The notes: generated by a model not told the origin, from the letters alone. 64,000 nucleotides of DNA from Pilasporangium apinafurcum (GCA_001600495.1 BCKE01000025.1:405545-469544); one strand, 5' to 3'. Positions 43,202 to 54,870 are shown, counted from the first letter of the stretch. Numbers and translations: made by a program.

Positions 43202-45373
43202 ATGTTTCACGATATCAAAATACTCACAGGTATGGCTGACGAGCTCATCGAATCATGCACACATCAACACACGAAGAAAAAACTCCAATGTGCGCTGGAT
43301 TATGGTGAGCTGCTTTAACCCAAGGTAGAACGATGTGCTGCTCTGTGTTGACGGAACTCTTCTATTTCCTTCTCCTCTTGCAGCCCAAGGTGACTTTGCA
43401 CTCATCGTCCACGTAAGTTTTCGGCTATTTCTATCGTCCTTGCTTTGCTTTGATATTTCACGACATCAAATCGATTCAATGCCATACAGAAATACGTTCC
43501 AATTGTATTGGATATCTTTGCACATATTATCTCCACGTACGGCTTTACCTCAACTCTCCATGGTGTGATGGAAGCTGTCCGCGAACTACAAACCCACGCT
43601 AAGGACGACGAACAATACACTCAAAGGCTCATCAATATTCGCAAACTTCTTACCCCCACTGGAGCTTGGATCCGCGAAGATGCTGAGGCAGATCAAGACG
43701 AACTCAAGGCAAAACAGATCGAGCAAGAGGAGCTTCATAAGCAAAGAGAAGAGGCGATGAGAGCGGAGAGTCTCGCGCAAGAAAACGCGAAAAAAATCCG
43801 ACTACGTGCCAAGAAACTCGCATTAGGACTCGATCCATCGCTGGAACAACTGCCAGAGCTTGAAAACGTACCGCCATCCGTGATTGTCACTGGTGAAAAC
43901 AAGCGCGTTCGTCTTCAAGTGAATTGCAAGTTTACGCGGAAAATTCAGTGGTATTTTAATGGTAAACCCATTACAAGCGAGGGAGATATGGTCGAAGGCA
44001 TTCATCGCTGCACACTGGTGATCAGAAAGCTCACAAAACGTGTCGTAGGCGAATATTTCTGCGTTTGTGAGAATGAGGAAGGCAGCAAAAGCACTCCGAC
44101 GTGTCAGGTCCTCATTGCTTCCTTGACGGCGAGGAGGCTGATGGAACGAAAGCTGCGTGCGCTAGCAACGTCTTCGCTTTTAAAGTGTGCCAAAGAACGA
44201 ATGATCACTTCTCTTGGTGGTAGTGTGACTTTATATGATACCAACACCCTCATTCCGTTAAAGATCGTTCCTGTGATTCCTGCTGCCAATAATCAAGCCC
44301 TTGCCTGGAACTCTTCTAGGCAACTTCTCATTGTGGCTTCATCACCACCATCATCGGACAGAGCAGTCAAGAGTGTCGAGTTGCAGATGCATTCGCTTGA
44401 TTTCCTCTCACAAGATGTCAATGTAGCTGCCGCCAGCACTAACAGCAAACACGTTGTCAACAGCACTGTCAAGTCCGGCGTTGGTCATAAAACCAAATCC
44501 GAAGGCCGAAAGGCGGAACAAAAGGTTACTTCAAACCAAAATGTATTTTCACAATTGGTGATATCAAAATCCATCCCGACGATGAGCGAAGTATATGCCG
44601 CGGAATTCGCAGCAAACGGAGAGCTTTTGATTCTGTCAGATCTCAAATACTATGTGGAGATCTACGAAGTCACTCCGTCGTTTTCCTTCTTGTTGAGAAA
44701 CTCTTTGGAGTTGGAGAAGAAAACGCGCGTGTGCCACCTTGCAGCAAGCACTCAACAAGCACGGATAGCTTTATCCTTCCGAAACCAGTCATTCGTGAAT
44801 CTTTATGACTTTGGCAAACACATCATTCCTTCCAGCCCCCAAGCACAATCTACTTGTCGACTACGTCGTCTCGATGGTCAATTCTCTATAAACCGAACAG
44901 CATTCGACCATCACGGCTTCTTCTTAGCGATTGCAGAATATGGCTGCATGAAGTCATGGGTCTCCATCATCAATACTTTCACGCAAAAGCCCACCAGGAA
45001 GCGATTTCTTGCGCACGTTGGCAAAATTTCGGGGCTGCAGTGGACAAAAAAGACGTCGCTGCTGGCCACGAGCGGGTACGATGGCTATATCAAACTCTGG
45101 GACACAGTAACATATTCTTGTATACTAAGTGTGAATCTAGACGTGCGCGGTATCCACTCGATGGTGTTAATGGAAGAGGAAGCCGTGATACTGGTGCAAA
45201 GCTATACCGATTGTCGTCTCCAAACGCGTCGCCTGCATCAACTGCTAGAGTTTGAAGCATCACGACTCATAGAGCTGAACGAATATGCAGCATGCATCCA
45301 GAAGAACTGGAAAGGTCGACAGACGCGACAGCTAATCGCAAAATACATTAAATCCTCCGAAACGAACAGGTGA
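43202..45373 (+). CDS. Ig-like, WD40 and IQ-motif protein, three exons
   Basis: Exons 43202-43304, 43384-43412 (29 nt) and 43490-45373 join in phase to give 671 residues. An N-terminal helical domain is followed by a charged coiled coil (EQEELHKQREEAMRAESLAQENAKK). An immunoglobulin-like domain follows, with RVRLQVNCKFTRKIQWYFNGK, a conserved Trp and GEYFCVCENEEGS containing the Tyr-x-Cys hallmark. A beta-propeller region ends in a clear WD repeat (SGLQWTKKTSLLATSGYDGYIKLWDT). A C-terminal IQ motif is present (CIQKNWKGRQTRQL). Cytoplasmic I-set Ig domains plus WD40 are typical of protist axonemal or cytoskeletal proteins; calmodulin binding through IQ is expected. The exact family is unknown. 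An alternative in-frame start is the second Met (MADELIES). Confidence 0.8.
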
Positions 45374-46136
45374 AGCTGGCGGCTGAGCAATCATCACTGA
45401 ATCTATCCATGTTCTTGTGTACAAAGCAGTTGTAGCTTGTCCAGTATTTGCAGCGATATTGCTTCAATATCGATCATTAGAAATGAATCTACACCCAATT
45501 AATACGGAAAGCACCGAGAATGTCACCTAGATTTTTTTTCAAATAACGAAAAATGCGGTCACCAGCAGAAAGAGAAATTTGTTGACACCTTCGAGTGTAA
45601 AGAGGTAACCCTCTTTACTTACACTATATGCATGTACGAGGAAGTGTACAAAGGAAAGAGAAGAATCGAAAGAGACTTGCTCTTCTGGAGGAAGTTTAGG
45701 AACTGAATTATCACATTTAATAAAGCTATCTAGAAAGATGAATGGAGACCCATTACACTGTGAACTGAGACGCCAACGCATCCTGCAACATCCTCCAACT
45801 TCTCCAGTGTCAGCTTCAGGGCACATCACGCCCCCGTGTTTTGCAGAGCGAGGACGTAGGAAGGAGGGGGGGGAAAAGTATCCACGAGTGCCCGACGTAG
45901 CAATATACCGCGGAGGCTCATTGTAATCCCCTAGGATAGCCATACCAAACTATGGCATTATGGTCAGCCTGGGAAGAAGAATGGGAGACACCGTAGGATA
46001 TTTAGGATTCTTAGGGTGACATTCTTGGTGACCTTGGTAATAACATAATACTCTTTCGAACTCGACACGCAAAAATAGACTAGGCGAGACACACATCACA
46101 TCTCTTTCCATATTAGGTCCGTGTGTGATTATCGGC
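45374..46136. other. Intergenic region with one low-support minus-strand ORF
   Basis: A 134-residue minus-strand frame (45943-45539, MAILGDYNEPPRYIATSG) has a hydrophobic C-terminus (FLFLLVTAFFVI) but no domain or splice support. I treat it as a possible small gene, not a firm one. A G-run near 45870 and AT-rich sequence fill the rest. Confidence 0.3.
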
Positions 46137-46712
46137 ATGGCAGAAGAACGAAGAAACACAGTGTCGCTGCTTTCTCTGATCGCATCTAAAGCGATTATCC
46201 CTGGTATGCCAGTCACTGAGAAAAGTGACTCACAATTAGCAGTGAAGGAAGAACAGCAGACTCAGACTATGATGTATGCGGCGCGCATGAAATATCTGGA
46301 TGATTCTGACCCAATTAAACCAGATCCACTCTTCCTCACTCGCAAGCAGGCACAGAAGATTGCGCAGCGACAGGATAGTCTCACGATGTCATTCAAGAAG
46401 CTCGAAATGGGTGGATCGCAAGGCAGGAAAGTGAACGCCACGAACGTCGCTAGCGCAGTCACCACACTCAATCGGAGGAAATCCAAGCTATCCACTAACG
46501 AAACAAGCCAACTCTGGGAGCCAAAATTTCAAGCTGGCTGTCATTTTTGGCAAAATGTCGAAACCGGCGAATGCCGAGTGGACCTCCCGCCGAGCGAGGG
46601 AAAGATGTTCAATCCTTCAGAAAATGCCGTGGAAGAAGAAGACGATCCTCCCTTTCCAGATTGCTTTGCATTTCTAAATACTCCATCAAAATACAGAGCG
46701 AATGCACAATAG
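46137..46712 (+). CDS. Unknown 191-residue protein
   Basis: A single-exon frame starts at MAEERRNTVSLLSLIASK. It is charged, with a Lys/Gln-rich helix (FLTRKQAQKIAQRQDSL), a Ser/Asn linker, and an aromatic/Cys segment GCHFWQNVETGECRVDLPP. It ends in an acidic Pro-rich stretch (EEEDDPPFPDCFAFLNTPS). No signal or membrane helix. Family not recognised. Its stop is 20 bp from the stop of the convergent panB gene. Confidence 0.6.
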   Translation: MAEERRNTVSLLSLIASKAIIPGMPVTEKSDSQLAVKEEQQTQTMMYAARMKYLDDSDPIKPDPLFLTRKQAQKIAQRQDSLTMSFKKLEMGGSQGRKVNATNVASAVTTLNRRKSKLSTNETSQLWEPKFQAGCHFWQNVETGECRVDLPPSEGKMFNPSENAVEEEDDPPFPDCFAFLNTPSKYRANAQ

Positions 46713-46732
46713 ATTCCTTGAATCACTATTTC

Positions 46733-48427
46733 CTAGTACACTTTCGTTACTTCCGATGGTGTTGAGGTGTCATCTTCAACGGTATCCACTTGCTTGTATT
46801 CCGTTGCTACGAGTTCATCCAGCTTGGCTTCTTCTTCTTTCGACATCTATAATGTTTCCAGAACCATACATTGAGCCCATCGTTCTTTACAACTCCTATA
46901 AATTGTCAATGAAGTCACGGACATACCTTGTAAGGGTTATAATCTTCAGTGGGGAAGCGGTGATTTTCCACGTCTTCACGATAGTTCTCTAGTCCAATGC
47001 GGATACGTTCGCCAACATCTGCGTATCGTTTGCAAAACTTGGGGACATGCTGTGCATGATGCGGATGCTGTAACATTCCCAATAGGTCATGAAAAACAAG
47101 GACCTGTCCGCTCGTTTCAGGACCAGCACCAATCCCAATGGTTGGGATCTTCAGCAACTCAGTGATATACTTGGCCACGGGTGTTGGGACGCACTCAAGG
47201 ATGACCGCAAATGCACCTGCCTCCTGAACTGCGATAGCATCTTCAATAATCCGCTTCGCTTGGGCAGCTGTACACGACCAGACGAGCAAAAGATGTCAGT
47301 ACACCTACTGGTAAGTGGGCTTTATCACTGGTAAATGTACATTAGTGTACCAGTTCGGCCTTGTGCTCTAAATCCTCCGAGAACACTGATATGCTGTGGT
47401 AGCAGCCCCACATGCGCCATGACGGCGATTCCTCCTTCCGTCAACGTTTTGACTGCCACACACCGCGACATATTAGTGGTATCATCAACACCAAGTCATC
47501 AAAGCGTATTTTGCATACTTGTTTCCGCACGTGCACGTCCACCTTCGATCTTCACACAGTCGGCTCCGCCTTCCTAAAAATGCAGCATACATATCATGTT
47601 TTAAGTACTGAAAGAGATATGCTTAACAAGTCTTTCAGTGCACTTGATACGTTGCAATACCTTTAAAATTCGCTGCGCATTCCGCAGAGCCTCATAGGGT
47701 GACCCTTCGCACGACCCAAAGGGCATATCTGCAATAATCAATGGTCGTCTAGCTCCACTATATCACAAACATAACCATCACAAAGGTTGAAATCGTCAAC
47801 TCATTAAATTCCAATGCAACTGCTACAATAACATACCGTTTTACGGCTTTGGTGTGATGAATGATGTCTTCCAGCGTCACTGGGACCGTCGTATCCATAC
47901 CCTACAGCAGAGAAAACGAACGTAGCGCAAGCAAAGACAAGTTTCCAATATCAGCATCATGCACACATCAATTGGTTGAAGCCATGACGGAACAAAGCAT
48001 ATCATCGTACCAATTCCACCATGCCAAGCGAATCGCCCACAAGCAAAATGTCAAATCCAGCGAGATCCACATGTACAGCTGATGGGTAGTCGTACGCTGT
48101 GACCATCGTGATGGGTTTCTTCTTGCGCTTGAGGATGCCAATATCTAATGTTGTCACCTTTCGGCGCTCCAGCAGCTTCATCGTTCGTGCTGCCGCCAAC
48201 GCATTGTAAGAGCTGGATCCATCGCTGCTACTGTCGCTGCTGTTGGTACTAAACACGCGCATAAGTGCCGGTCGTCCGGTGTTGGGTGGATTTCTCGCGA
48301 TCCGCGGTAAAGCATGGACAGTTCTGCGCATCATCTTGAACTTGTGGCTAAGTCCGCAAAATCGATAATGATCGCCCAATGTCAACATCCAGCAATGTTT
48401 GCGAAGCAATTCATTCCGACGATTCAT
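46733..48427 (-). CDS. panB: 3-methyl-2-oxobutanoate hydroxymethyltransferase, seven exons
   Basis: Exons 48427-48011, 47901-47837, 47757-47661, 47573-47519, 47452-47351, 47267-46927 and 46846-46733 join in phase to give 396 residues. PanB transfers a hydroxymethyl group from 5,10-methylene-THF to 2-oxoisovalerate, making ketopantoate for pantothenate and CoA. Conserved blocks across the exons are [74 protein letters not shown] and [22 protein letters not shown]. The ~95-residue N-terminal extension is Arg/Ser-rich without family homology and fits mitochondrial targeting; oomycetes do have a mitochondrial location for parts of this pathway in some predictions, but here it is inference. A C-terminal acidic extension is unusual relative to bacteria. 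Confidence 0.95.
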
Positions 48428-48528
48428 AATTGAATCGTGTACCCGTTATGACTAATGTGGTACATGCTGTGATCAGGATCAGACATCATCTCCGGAAGGA
48501 ATTGCCAGACAAGACCACCTTAATAATA

Positions 48529-49264
48529 ATGCTGCGTCGCGCATTTGCTGTTCATGGGAAGGCGCTTGGTAATCGCCATATGTCGACAGAGATCCCGCCA
48601 TTTCATCTCGCTATCCCTGTTCATGATCTCGAGACAGGTGTGAACCAAACAAGAAGTTTCATTTTGTGTAGCTGCTCCAGGTGATGGTGATATTTCATTG
48701 TCATGTTTGGCAGCAAAGGACTTTTACAGCAATGTTATGGGGTTCACTGAAGGACGTTCGTCCAAGCAGTGGCAGGTAGCTGCGGCTATCAATTATTGTA
48801 ATCAGATGATCTATTTTGCCTGTGTATAATGGTCACATTATTCATTTGTTGAAGGACTACAACATGATGGGACATCAGTTGGTAGTGCATGAAGTATCCA
48901 AAGACTACCAGGCACGCGACTATTTCAATCCAGTAGGTATGTCCCTCGCATAATGTCATGGAAATAAAAATTGGTTTGACACCAAAATCTGACATGAACT
49001 ATGCCCTGATATGTAACCACAACAGATGCTGACGATGTGCCCGTCCCGCATTTCGGGTGCGCGCTTACAGTGCCTCAATTCCATGATCTGGCTAAGCGCA
49101 TGCAGGAAAAGAATGTCAAGTTCATTGTGGAACCGCATCTGCGCTTCCAGGGCCGAAAAGGGGAACAGTGGACGATGTTTTTCAAAGATCCCAGTGGCAA
49201 CAATTTGGAATTCAAGGCGATGACGACACCAGAAAATTTGTTTGCGAAATATGTGGAGCACTAG
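48529..49264 (+). CDS. VOC-family (glyoxalase/dioxygenase fold) protein, four exons
   Basis: Exons 48529-48637, 48714-48775, 48855-48936 and 49026-49264 join in phase to give 163 residues. The fold starts at FHLAIPVHDLETAKDFYSNVMG with a metal-ligand His. It continues with DYNMMGHQLVVHEVS (second His region) and HFGCALTVPQFHDLAKRM, and ends FFKDPSGNNLEFKAM with the usual terminal Glu ligand. Lactoylglutathione-lyase-like bacterial homologues share the DVPVPHFG and GEQWTMFF blocks. The substrate cannot be read from sequence. The N-terminus MLRRAFAVHGKALGNRH is basic and may target mitochondria. An upstream in-frame ATG near 48448 is an alternative start. It lies 101 bp from the divergent panB start. 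Confidence 0.85.
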
Positions 49265-49377
49265 TAAGTTGCTGAAGAAGAACAATAAGAAGCAAGTGAG
49301 AAGAGTCTAAAGTACATGTTGTTAGGAACGTACATCTAGATGATTCAGGCAGTGAGAGACGACACGATCCATCGACA

Positions 49378-50591
49378 TTAATCATCCCCTCCATCAATAT
49401 CATCTGGGTTAAACTCGTGGAATTCATCGCCGTCAAGTTCATCATTGTCTTCATCGTCATCTTCGCTATTGCTTCCATTTTCTTCGTCTTCAGCAGCAGC
49501 GGCTGCCGCGAGCGCTTCTTGATGCATCTCTACTGCTGTTTGATACATTCCTAAGTACATTTCGTCAGCTGCATCCTTTTCCGTCGCAACTGGTGCAGGT
49601 AATTCAGCGAGTTCCTTCTCAATCCATGCAGCAGCACCAACTGTATCCAGCCAGACCCCAATGTTCTGTGAACAATACAGAAACGCTTCTTCAATAGATC
49701 CTGGTCGAGGGTCCTTAATGTCTTCCACGTATTCAATTACTTGGAAGAACGTCTCGTGGGCAGAAATAAATACAGCGATGAATGGATTAAGATTGAATGC
49801 CTTCACAAACGCTTTACGCACGACTTCTTCCGAAGACCCTTCCTCTTCCAGCACTTCCCACGAAACGTACTCAATAATCACGCGGCAATATGCCAACACC
49901 GCCGAGTCGTCGCTTGCATATTTGTCCATCAGTGCACGCGCCTCCGTGCCTCTGCTTTCATCAATAAGTACACACGTCAGACCTTCGCGAGAGCGCAGTG
50001 TATCTTTCTTATCCAAACGCATGCAGCGTTCGTAGTGCTTGATGCCGCGATCGGCCATCCCAGCAGCACAGCAGGCTTCGGCAAGTTGCTTCAGGATTCT
50101 ACAAGCAATAAAATACCAAAACTGTTAAAGGTTTGGCGTATCATGACAGTCTTAGAGTAAAAGCAACAAACTCACCGCAAGTACTCTTGTGTCTCCGGAC
50201 GCTCCGCCAGCCGTCCTTCTTTCAGCGTCTGTGAAAACAGGTCGAATGTTTCAATAGGCTGGGGGAACTCTTCGCCACGTTCATCCAATTCTCCAGCCGC
50301 AATGCGTGCAAGCAATGCAGCAGGTCGTGCCGCTCCTTTCAGCTTCCACTCTTCTGGTGGTTTCGGTCCTTTTCGTGGTGCTGGCTTTGGTGGAGGAGGG
50401 TGAGTAGGGAACGCTCGCAGCTCCTGCTCCTTTCGATCCAGTGAGCGCTGTAGCTGCACCACGCGCATACGCTTGCGGTTTTGGTCCTTTCTATCTTTAC
50501 TAGACTGCATACTATCCATGGACGACTGGGCAAACGCATTTGCTTTGCCTGTGGCGCGTGGACCCTTCTTCTTCTGCCGTTTCACGCCCAT
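49378..50591 (-). CDS. TPR-like protein with acidic tail, two exons
   Basis: Exons 50591-50176 and 50098-49378 join in phase (donor gtgagt, acceptor ttgtag) to give 378 residues. A basic start (MGVKRQKKKGPRATGK) and a Pro-rich linker (PPPPKPAPRKGPKPPEEWK) precede helical-repeat sequence resembling tetratricopeptides (AGMADRGIKHYERCMRLDKKD). Long helices follow (VLAYCRVIIEYVSWEVLEEEG, AFNLNPFIAVFISAHETFFQV). The C-terminus is a strongly acidic run (EDDDEDNDELDGDEFHEFN). Protein-protein interaction is the likely role. Family not pinned down. Confidence 0.75.
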
Positions 50592-51021
50592 GTTGCTCCA
50601 CTGACAATATTGAGTTGCAATTGCAATCTCCTCCACCAAGCGTTATGACAAAAAGAGGCGCTAAATTCGCATTGGAAATCGTTAAGTTCGGTTATCGTAA
50701 TATAACTAAGCGCCCTGTAAAACGAAAGACAGCAACCTCTTCTTCACTGCACGGGATCATTGCGACTAAGGCATTAGCACGTCTACACAACACCCACGAA
50801 CACATTAATCAAACTGGCGCATACTGAAATGTTTGTTGTCATCCCATTTTCAGATCGGCGCTCACATATTGCAGTATTTCATAAGCATCCCTCTTCAAGA
50901 CCATAGCGAATCATACGCGTGCGTTTAATTGATTGGCGTTATTTTGGGTTCTACATAAGCGTTATTTTCCAGCAGGCGATTGGATAGGAAGGTCAGTCCA
51001 TCAGATCACAAGCAAGAAGCC
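50592..51021. other. Intergenic region, small ORF of doubtful status
   Basis: An ATG at 50645 opens 60 codons (MTKRGAKFALEIVKFG) with basic composition and no recognised domain, 54 bp divergent from the TPR-like gene. It may be untranslated leader. Nothing else is seen. Confidence 0.3.
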
Positions 51022-51378
51022 ATGAGTGTGTTGACGCGAAGACTCGCAGTACAATGCTCCAAGACGCTCTCTGGCATGCGGACATTCGCTGCACCAGGTA
51101 AAGGCAAAGGTGGCGCGAGCGCTGCGATCGTGGAAGAAGTCGTGGATCTGGCGCATTTTGTGCCGGTCAACATCTACAAAGAAGGCGCGCATCCCGAGTT
51201 GAAAGACCGTGCTGAATACCCGGAATGGCTCTTTACGCTGTTAGATGAGAAACCAACAATTGGTGAACTGGAACGTGCAGGTTTCGATAACCTATCGATG
51301 GAAGACCAGCGACGCTTTCTTACTCTTTCGAACCGCAAGATCATCAAGACTAACAACGCTGGCAAGTCCAAGAAGTAG
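51022..51378 (+). CDS. Mitochondrial large-subunit ribosomal protein mL54
   Basis: A single-exon frame encodes 118 residues. The N-terminus MSVLTRRLAVQCSKTLSGMRTF is a typical mitochondrial presequence. The conserved part matches the mL54 (fungal MRPL37) family: VNIYKEGAHPELKDRAEYPEWLFTLL, with the diagnostic YPEWL, and RRFLTLSNRKIIKTNN near the end. It is a structural component of the mitoribosomal large subunit. The start is the first ATG after the gap. Confidence 0.85.
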   Translation: MSVLTRRLAVQCSKTLSGMRTFAAPGKGKGGASAAIVEEVVDLAHFVPVNIYKEGAHPELKDRAEYPEWLFTLLDEKPTIGELERAGFDNLSMEDQRRFLTLSNRKIIKTNNAGKSKK

Positions 51379-51769
51379 GCTATATGGATAAATGCATGAA
51401 GCGATGGGACTATGATATATTGCTTTCGTATCTAGGCGATGTGAAATTCTATTCCTTTCTGACGCTAGGAAACGAAAAGATAGAGATGAAGGAGGAGGGA
51501 GAGAGAGAGAGTGCATTGTTTTTCCTGTTTCGCAACAATTTGAAACAACAGCGATGCTATTCAAAAATCATACTTTACTTCCCCATGACCAGCTTCGTAC
51601 AGTGATTCTTGCTATTGTCCTATGACGCTATATGTTTCTTGACAGCAGAAGACGTATACACTATTCCGTAGTTGGAAATCCTCCTGGAACAAGCTACATA
51701 ACCACAAAATTGTAAGAAATCATGTCGACATGAGCTTCTGATGGCAAGTCAGAACAAGCAAGCAATACG
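51379..51769. other. Intergenic gap between convergent genes
   Basis: This separates the stops of mL54 and LSm5. It contains a short GA-rich run near 51490-51512 and no supported gene. Confidence 0.5.
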
Positions 51770-52250
51770 TCAACGAACCAAGCAGACATTGTTGCCGTTG
51801 AGCAGCACTTGATCCAATTTCACTTCTCGTTTGCCTTCTGGTGTGATTTCACTGCGGAAAACACACAACAGCCAACAAATGTGAGTTTACTCTTGAATTC
51901 AACTCATCAAAAATGTGCTTGAACTGGAAAACCCATACTATTCGGTAACATCGTCCAGCACCATGTCTACAAGCAAAGAGGGTATGAGGCGCATATATAG
52001 TCAGTATTATTTCCACAATGATACTCAAGCAATTGCGACATTCGATCGGCTCCACGTACTAACGTAGTCATCGAAGCCTCGCAATGTTCCGAGGAACTCC
52101 TTATCACCCTTCATGATGATCCAGAGACGTGAGCCGATACATTTGTCAATAAGTTCTGTGTGCATGAGAGAAGTGAGATACGATGAGCACAGATTCAGGG
52201 ATGTAAGGAGCGAGAGGTCTACCGAGAGGAAGAATGCGGGTCTGGGACAT
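51770..52250 (-). CDS. LSM5: U6 snRNA-associated Sm-like protein LSm5, four exons
   Basis: Exons 52250-52223 (28 nt), 52155-52060, 51966-51939 (28 nt) and 51851-51770 join in phase to give 77 residues. Sm1 motif: [40 protein letters not shown]. Sm2 motif: [14 protein letters not shown], with the I/L-NG-x-N core. The pattern CIGSR...MKGDKE...[17 protein letters not shown] is specific for LSm5. LSm5 is part of both the nuclear LSm2-8 ring on U6 snRNA and the cytoplasmic LSm1-7 decapping ring. The C-terminus is slightly shorter than in animals. Confidence 0.95.
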
Positions 52251-52363
52251 TGTAGCTCTCGACTATTTGCTCTTGTGTGTACAAATCCAACTCTAAAATT
52301 TTCCGAAGTGGTCCACACCATTTTCACTCATGCTAAACCCGCCAAGCCATCACTTGGGACAAA

Positions 52364-54001
52364 ATGGACAACGACCCCGAGGAACGTGGACATTATGAGT
52401 CAGTGCTACTCTCTTTCCGCGAGTATGAGGCGTTCGTAATGCGTGAGATCTTCCGAAGGAAGAAGCACTTGCAAGCCATGCCGGTCGACATGCAGCGACG
52501 GCTACCACAGTCCTCGACGCTCCGTAATCTCCACCACTTTGTGGCAAGTTCAATTGTCGTCTCCATATGCACGCGTTCTTTGATTTATTGAGTGGTCATG
52601 AACTTCTGTATCCATAGAATGCAGCGCATCACAATCAGCTCTTCCTGGAGCGTATCGTGCAAGCGCAGCTGGAGTCCGGTCCACCTGTCAACCTGCCGAT
52701 AGTGACTCCTAAAACCCAGTTAAAGAGCCCCATGCGCCACCTCTCCAAGCTCAAGAGCACGCTGCATCAGTTCGTGCGAGATTGGTCCGAGGAGGTTTAG
52801 ATAGATTATCGCGCTTGTGTTTCATATTTATGTTGGAATGATATTGATAAATCATTCTGGGGGTAATTTTCTAGGGAAAGAAGGAGCGTGAGATGTGTTA
52901 CGCGCCGATTGTGAAGGAGTTGCGCCGCGTATTACCAGTCAAGCCAACCAACCAGTACGTTCCTGTGAAGAGTTAGCAGCTTGTTTGGATAATTTATCAT
53001 TGGCGTATGTGCTTATAATGAAGGAATATGCAGCGAGTTCTGCTACCTGGTGCTGGCTTGGGAAGACTGGCCCTGGAGATAGCTGCCAAAGGTATGCAAC
53101 TCTTTCTGTGTGTGTAAAAGAGCGCGGATATTTTATTGTGCTCATATCGGTGCTCTTATAGGATATGCTGTGCAAGGAAACGAATTCTCGTACCAAATGC
53201 TCTTTGCCAGCAACTTTATTCTCAACTGGTGTGCATGCCAGATATACATGTCTTGGTCATTGATCATAAGACTTTACTTCTAACTGCGTGTGTATGTCAG
53301 GGCATCACAAGCAGGAGAGTTTGAGATCCATCCATGGATTCATAATCCATCTAACGCGCTGTCGGTGACCGATCTGTTACGACCTGTGGTGATCCCCGAC
53401 GTCTCGCCTGCGGAGTTGCTGGGACTGGATAAGGGCAATCAGCCAGATTTCTCCATGTGTGCAGGCGAGTTCCTGGAAGCTTACGCAAACGATAACGGTG
53501 CGAAAATGAAGGCAGTTTGGTATGTCGGTGGCTGTTTTCTATAGCATGTGATTTTGATGTGTGTAGAATGCTGGGATTCCATCGTGACTTGCTTCTTCAT
53601 TGACGCTGCTCCGAACGTCATAGAGTATATTGCCGCCTTTGAGCGTATGCTCAAGCCAGGCGGCTACTGGATCAACCTCGGTCCTCTGCTGTATCATTGG
53701 CAAAACGCAGGTGGCGATGATGACGAACGCTACGGACAATCTGTGGAGCTCTCATACGAAGAAATCAAACATGTCATGGGCACCTACAACTTTAAGATTT
53801 TGGTACGCTCAGTTCGTGTCTACAAAGTTACGTGAGGATAAAGCACAGGAACGCTCACTGTTTTGCTCTATGTCTTGCCTGGGTGTACAGAAAGAATCGC
53901 AGCGCGAATGCATTTACACCAACAACATCAAGTCCATGATGAAAACAGTTTACAACTGCGCCTTCTTCACTGCTGTCAAAGACGTACCGCCACAGCAATA
54001 A
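52364..54001 (+). CDS. Carnosine N-methyltransferase-like protein (N2227 family), eight exons
   Basis: Exons 52364-52543 (or -52540), 52618-52794, 52875-52954, 53024-53091, 53162-53228, 53301-53497, 53567-53802 and 53891-54001 join in phase to give about 371 residues. SAM-binding motif I is [17 protein letters not shown]. It is followed by [62 protein letters not shown] and [16 protein letters not shown]. All are hallmark blocks of CARNMT1-type enzymes, which methylate a histidine imidazole in carnosine and related peptides. The oomycete substrate is unknown. The first intron may use a GC donor (gcaagt). Its start is 113 bp from the divergent LSm5 start. A decayed copy of its last two exons lies downstream. 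Confidence 0.93.
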
Positions 54002-54047
54002 GAGAAAATGCTCTAATTTGTCTAAGCACGTTATTGTGTCTTTGTTT

Positions 54048-54160
54048 TTCTTCAACTACTTCTCGATTCGTGGTGTTTCAAACCAGATCGTCGCATCAAA
54101 GTCATGTTCCAGCGGCTCAATGTCAACATGACAGCTTAGCAACTAATCAACAATGTGATT
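54048..54160 (-). pseudogene. Degenerate copy of the 3' end of the downstream acidic-protein gene
   Basis: Sequence around 54083-54112 (ccagatcgtcgcatcaaagt and neighbouring bases) closely matches 54947-54976, the coding 3' end of the acidic-protein gene. On the minus strand it would read PLEHDFDA against the intact PLDDDFDD. It lacks the stop context and any ORF, so it is a relic of a tandem duplication of roughly 0.9 kb. Confidence 0.6.
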
Positions 54161-54477
54161 TCTGCCCTCTTGTTTTCAGTCGCTTATCCATGTCTCGCGG
54201 CAATTTCGGATGTGCAGAGCGTGTTGACTCTGGCGAAACAATCCAATAACGCTCATGAAAGAGGCTGGCAGCTGCGAACATCCTCAGTGTGTGGAAAAGG
54301 AACATCACAGATGCAAAGACCAAAACGATCGACTACCTGTATGATGGAATAGCAGTGAAATCAGTCAGATTTGTTGCGTGCAGCTCTACGGTGCTTTTCT
54401 CACAAGTAGAGTATGACAATTAGGAACTCCCCAAGGACTGTAAGACATGATCTGTTTACGGCGCTGCCTCCTCTGAC

Positions 54478-54870
54478 AAATTGGGCATAAATCCTGGTAC
54501 ACTTTCATGTCGATCTCCTTCGTTGATGTGGCGACAACCACCTCAGAGTACCCCATTGTTACTAGAGACTGCTCAATCAACCTCGATACCCTGTCGTGCC
54601 AGTGGTGAAACGCGGGTAGTTATGACTAGAAACGCTATGAATAACCTGTGCAGCCATTCTACGAAGAAATCAAGCACGTCACGGATTTTCTCAGCATTTT
54701 TGCGCCCTCGTCTCATATGATATTATGTCTCCAAACGCGATAGAGCAATGCTGATAGGTTCGCAATCTTGATTTCTATATCGACTCGCAACGAGAATACA
54801 TCTACACGAACATCATCAAGTGCACGTTCAAACCTGCGCCTTCTTTGCTGCCGTTACGAACCTTGCACCC
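54478..54870 (+). pseudogene. Degenerate tandem copy of the carnosine N-methyltransferase 3' exons
   Basis: The block 54575-54690 aligns with 53671-53780 of the intact gene, sharing atcaacctcg, gacgaacgctacg-like sequence and tacgaagaaatcaa. The block 54795-54860 aligns with 53900-53985 (intact product ends [19 protein letters not shown]). Stops and indels break every frame, and the intron acceptor is lost. The offset between copies is about 864-904 bp. Confidence 0.75.

Noticed and set aside
45539-45943. 134-codon minus-strand ORF as a definite gene
   Set aside because: No domain, no splice or promoter support; kept only as a remark in the intergenic entry.
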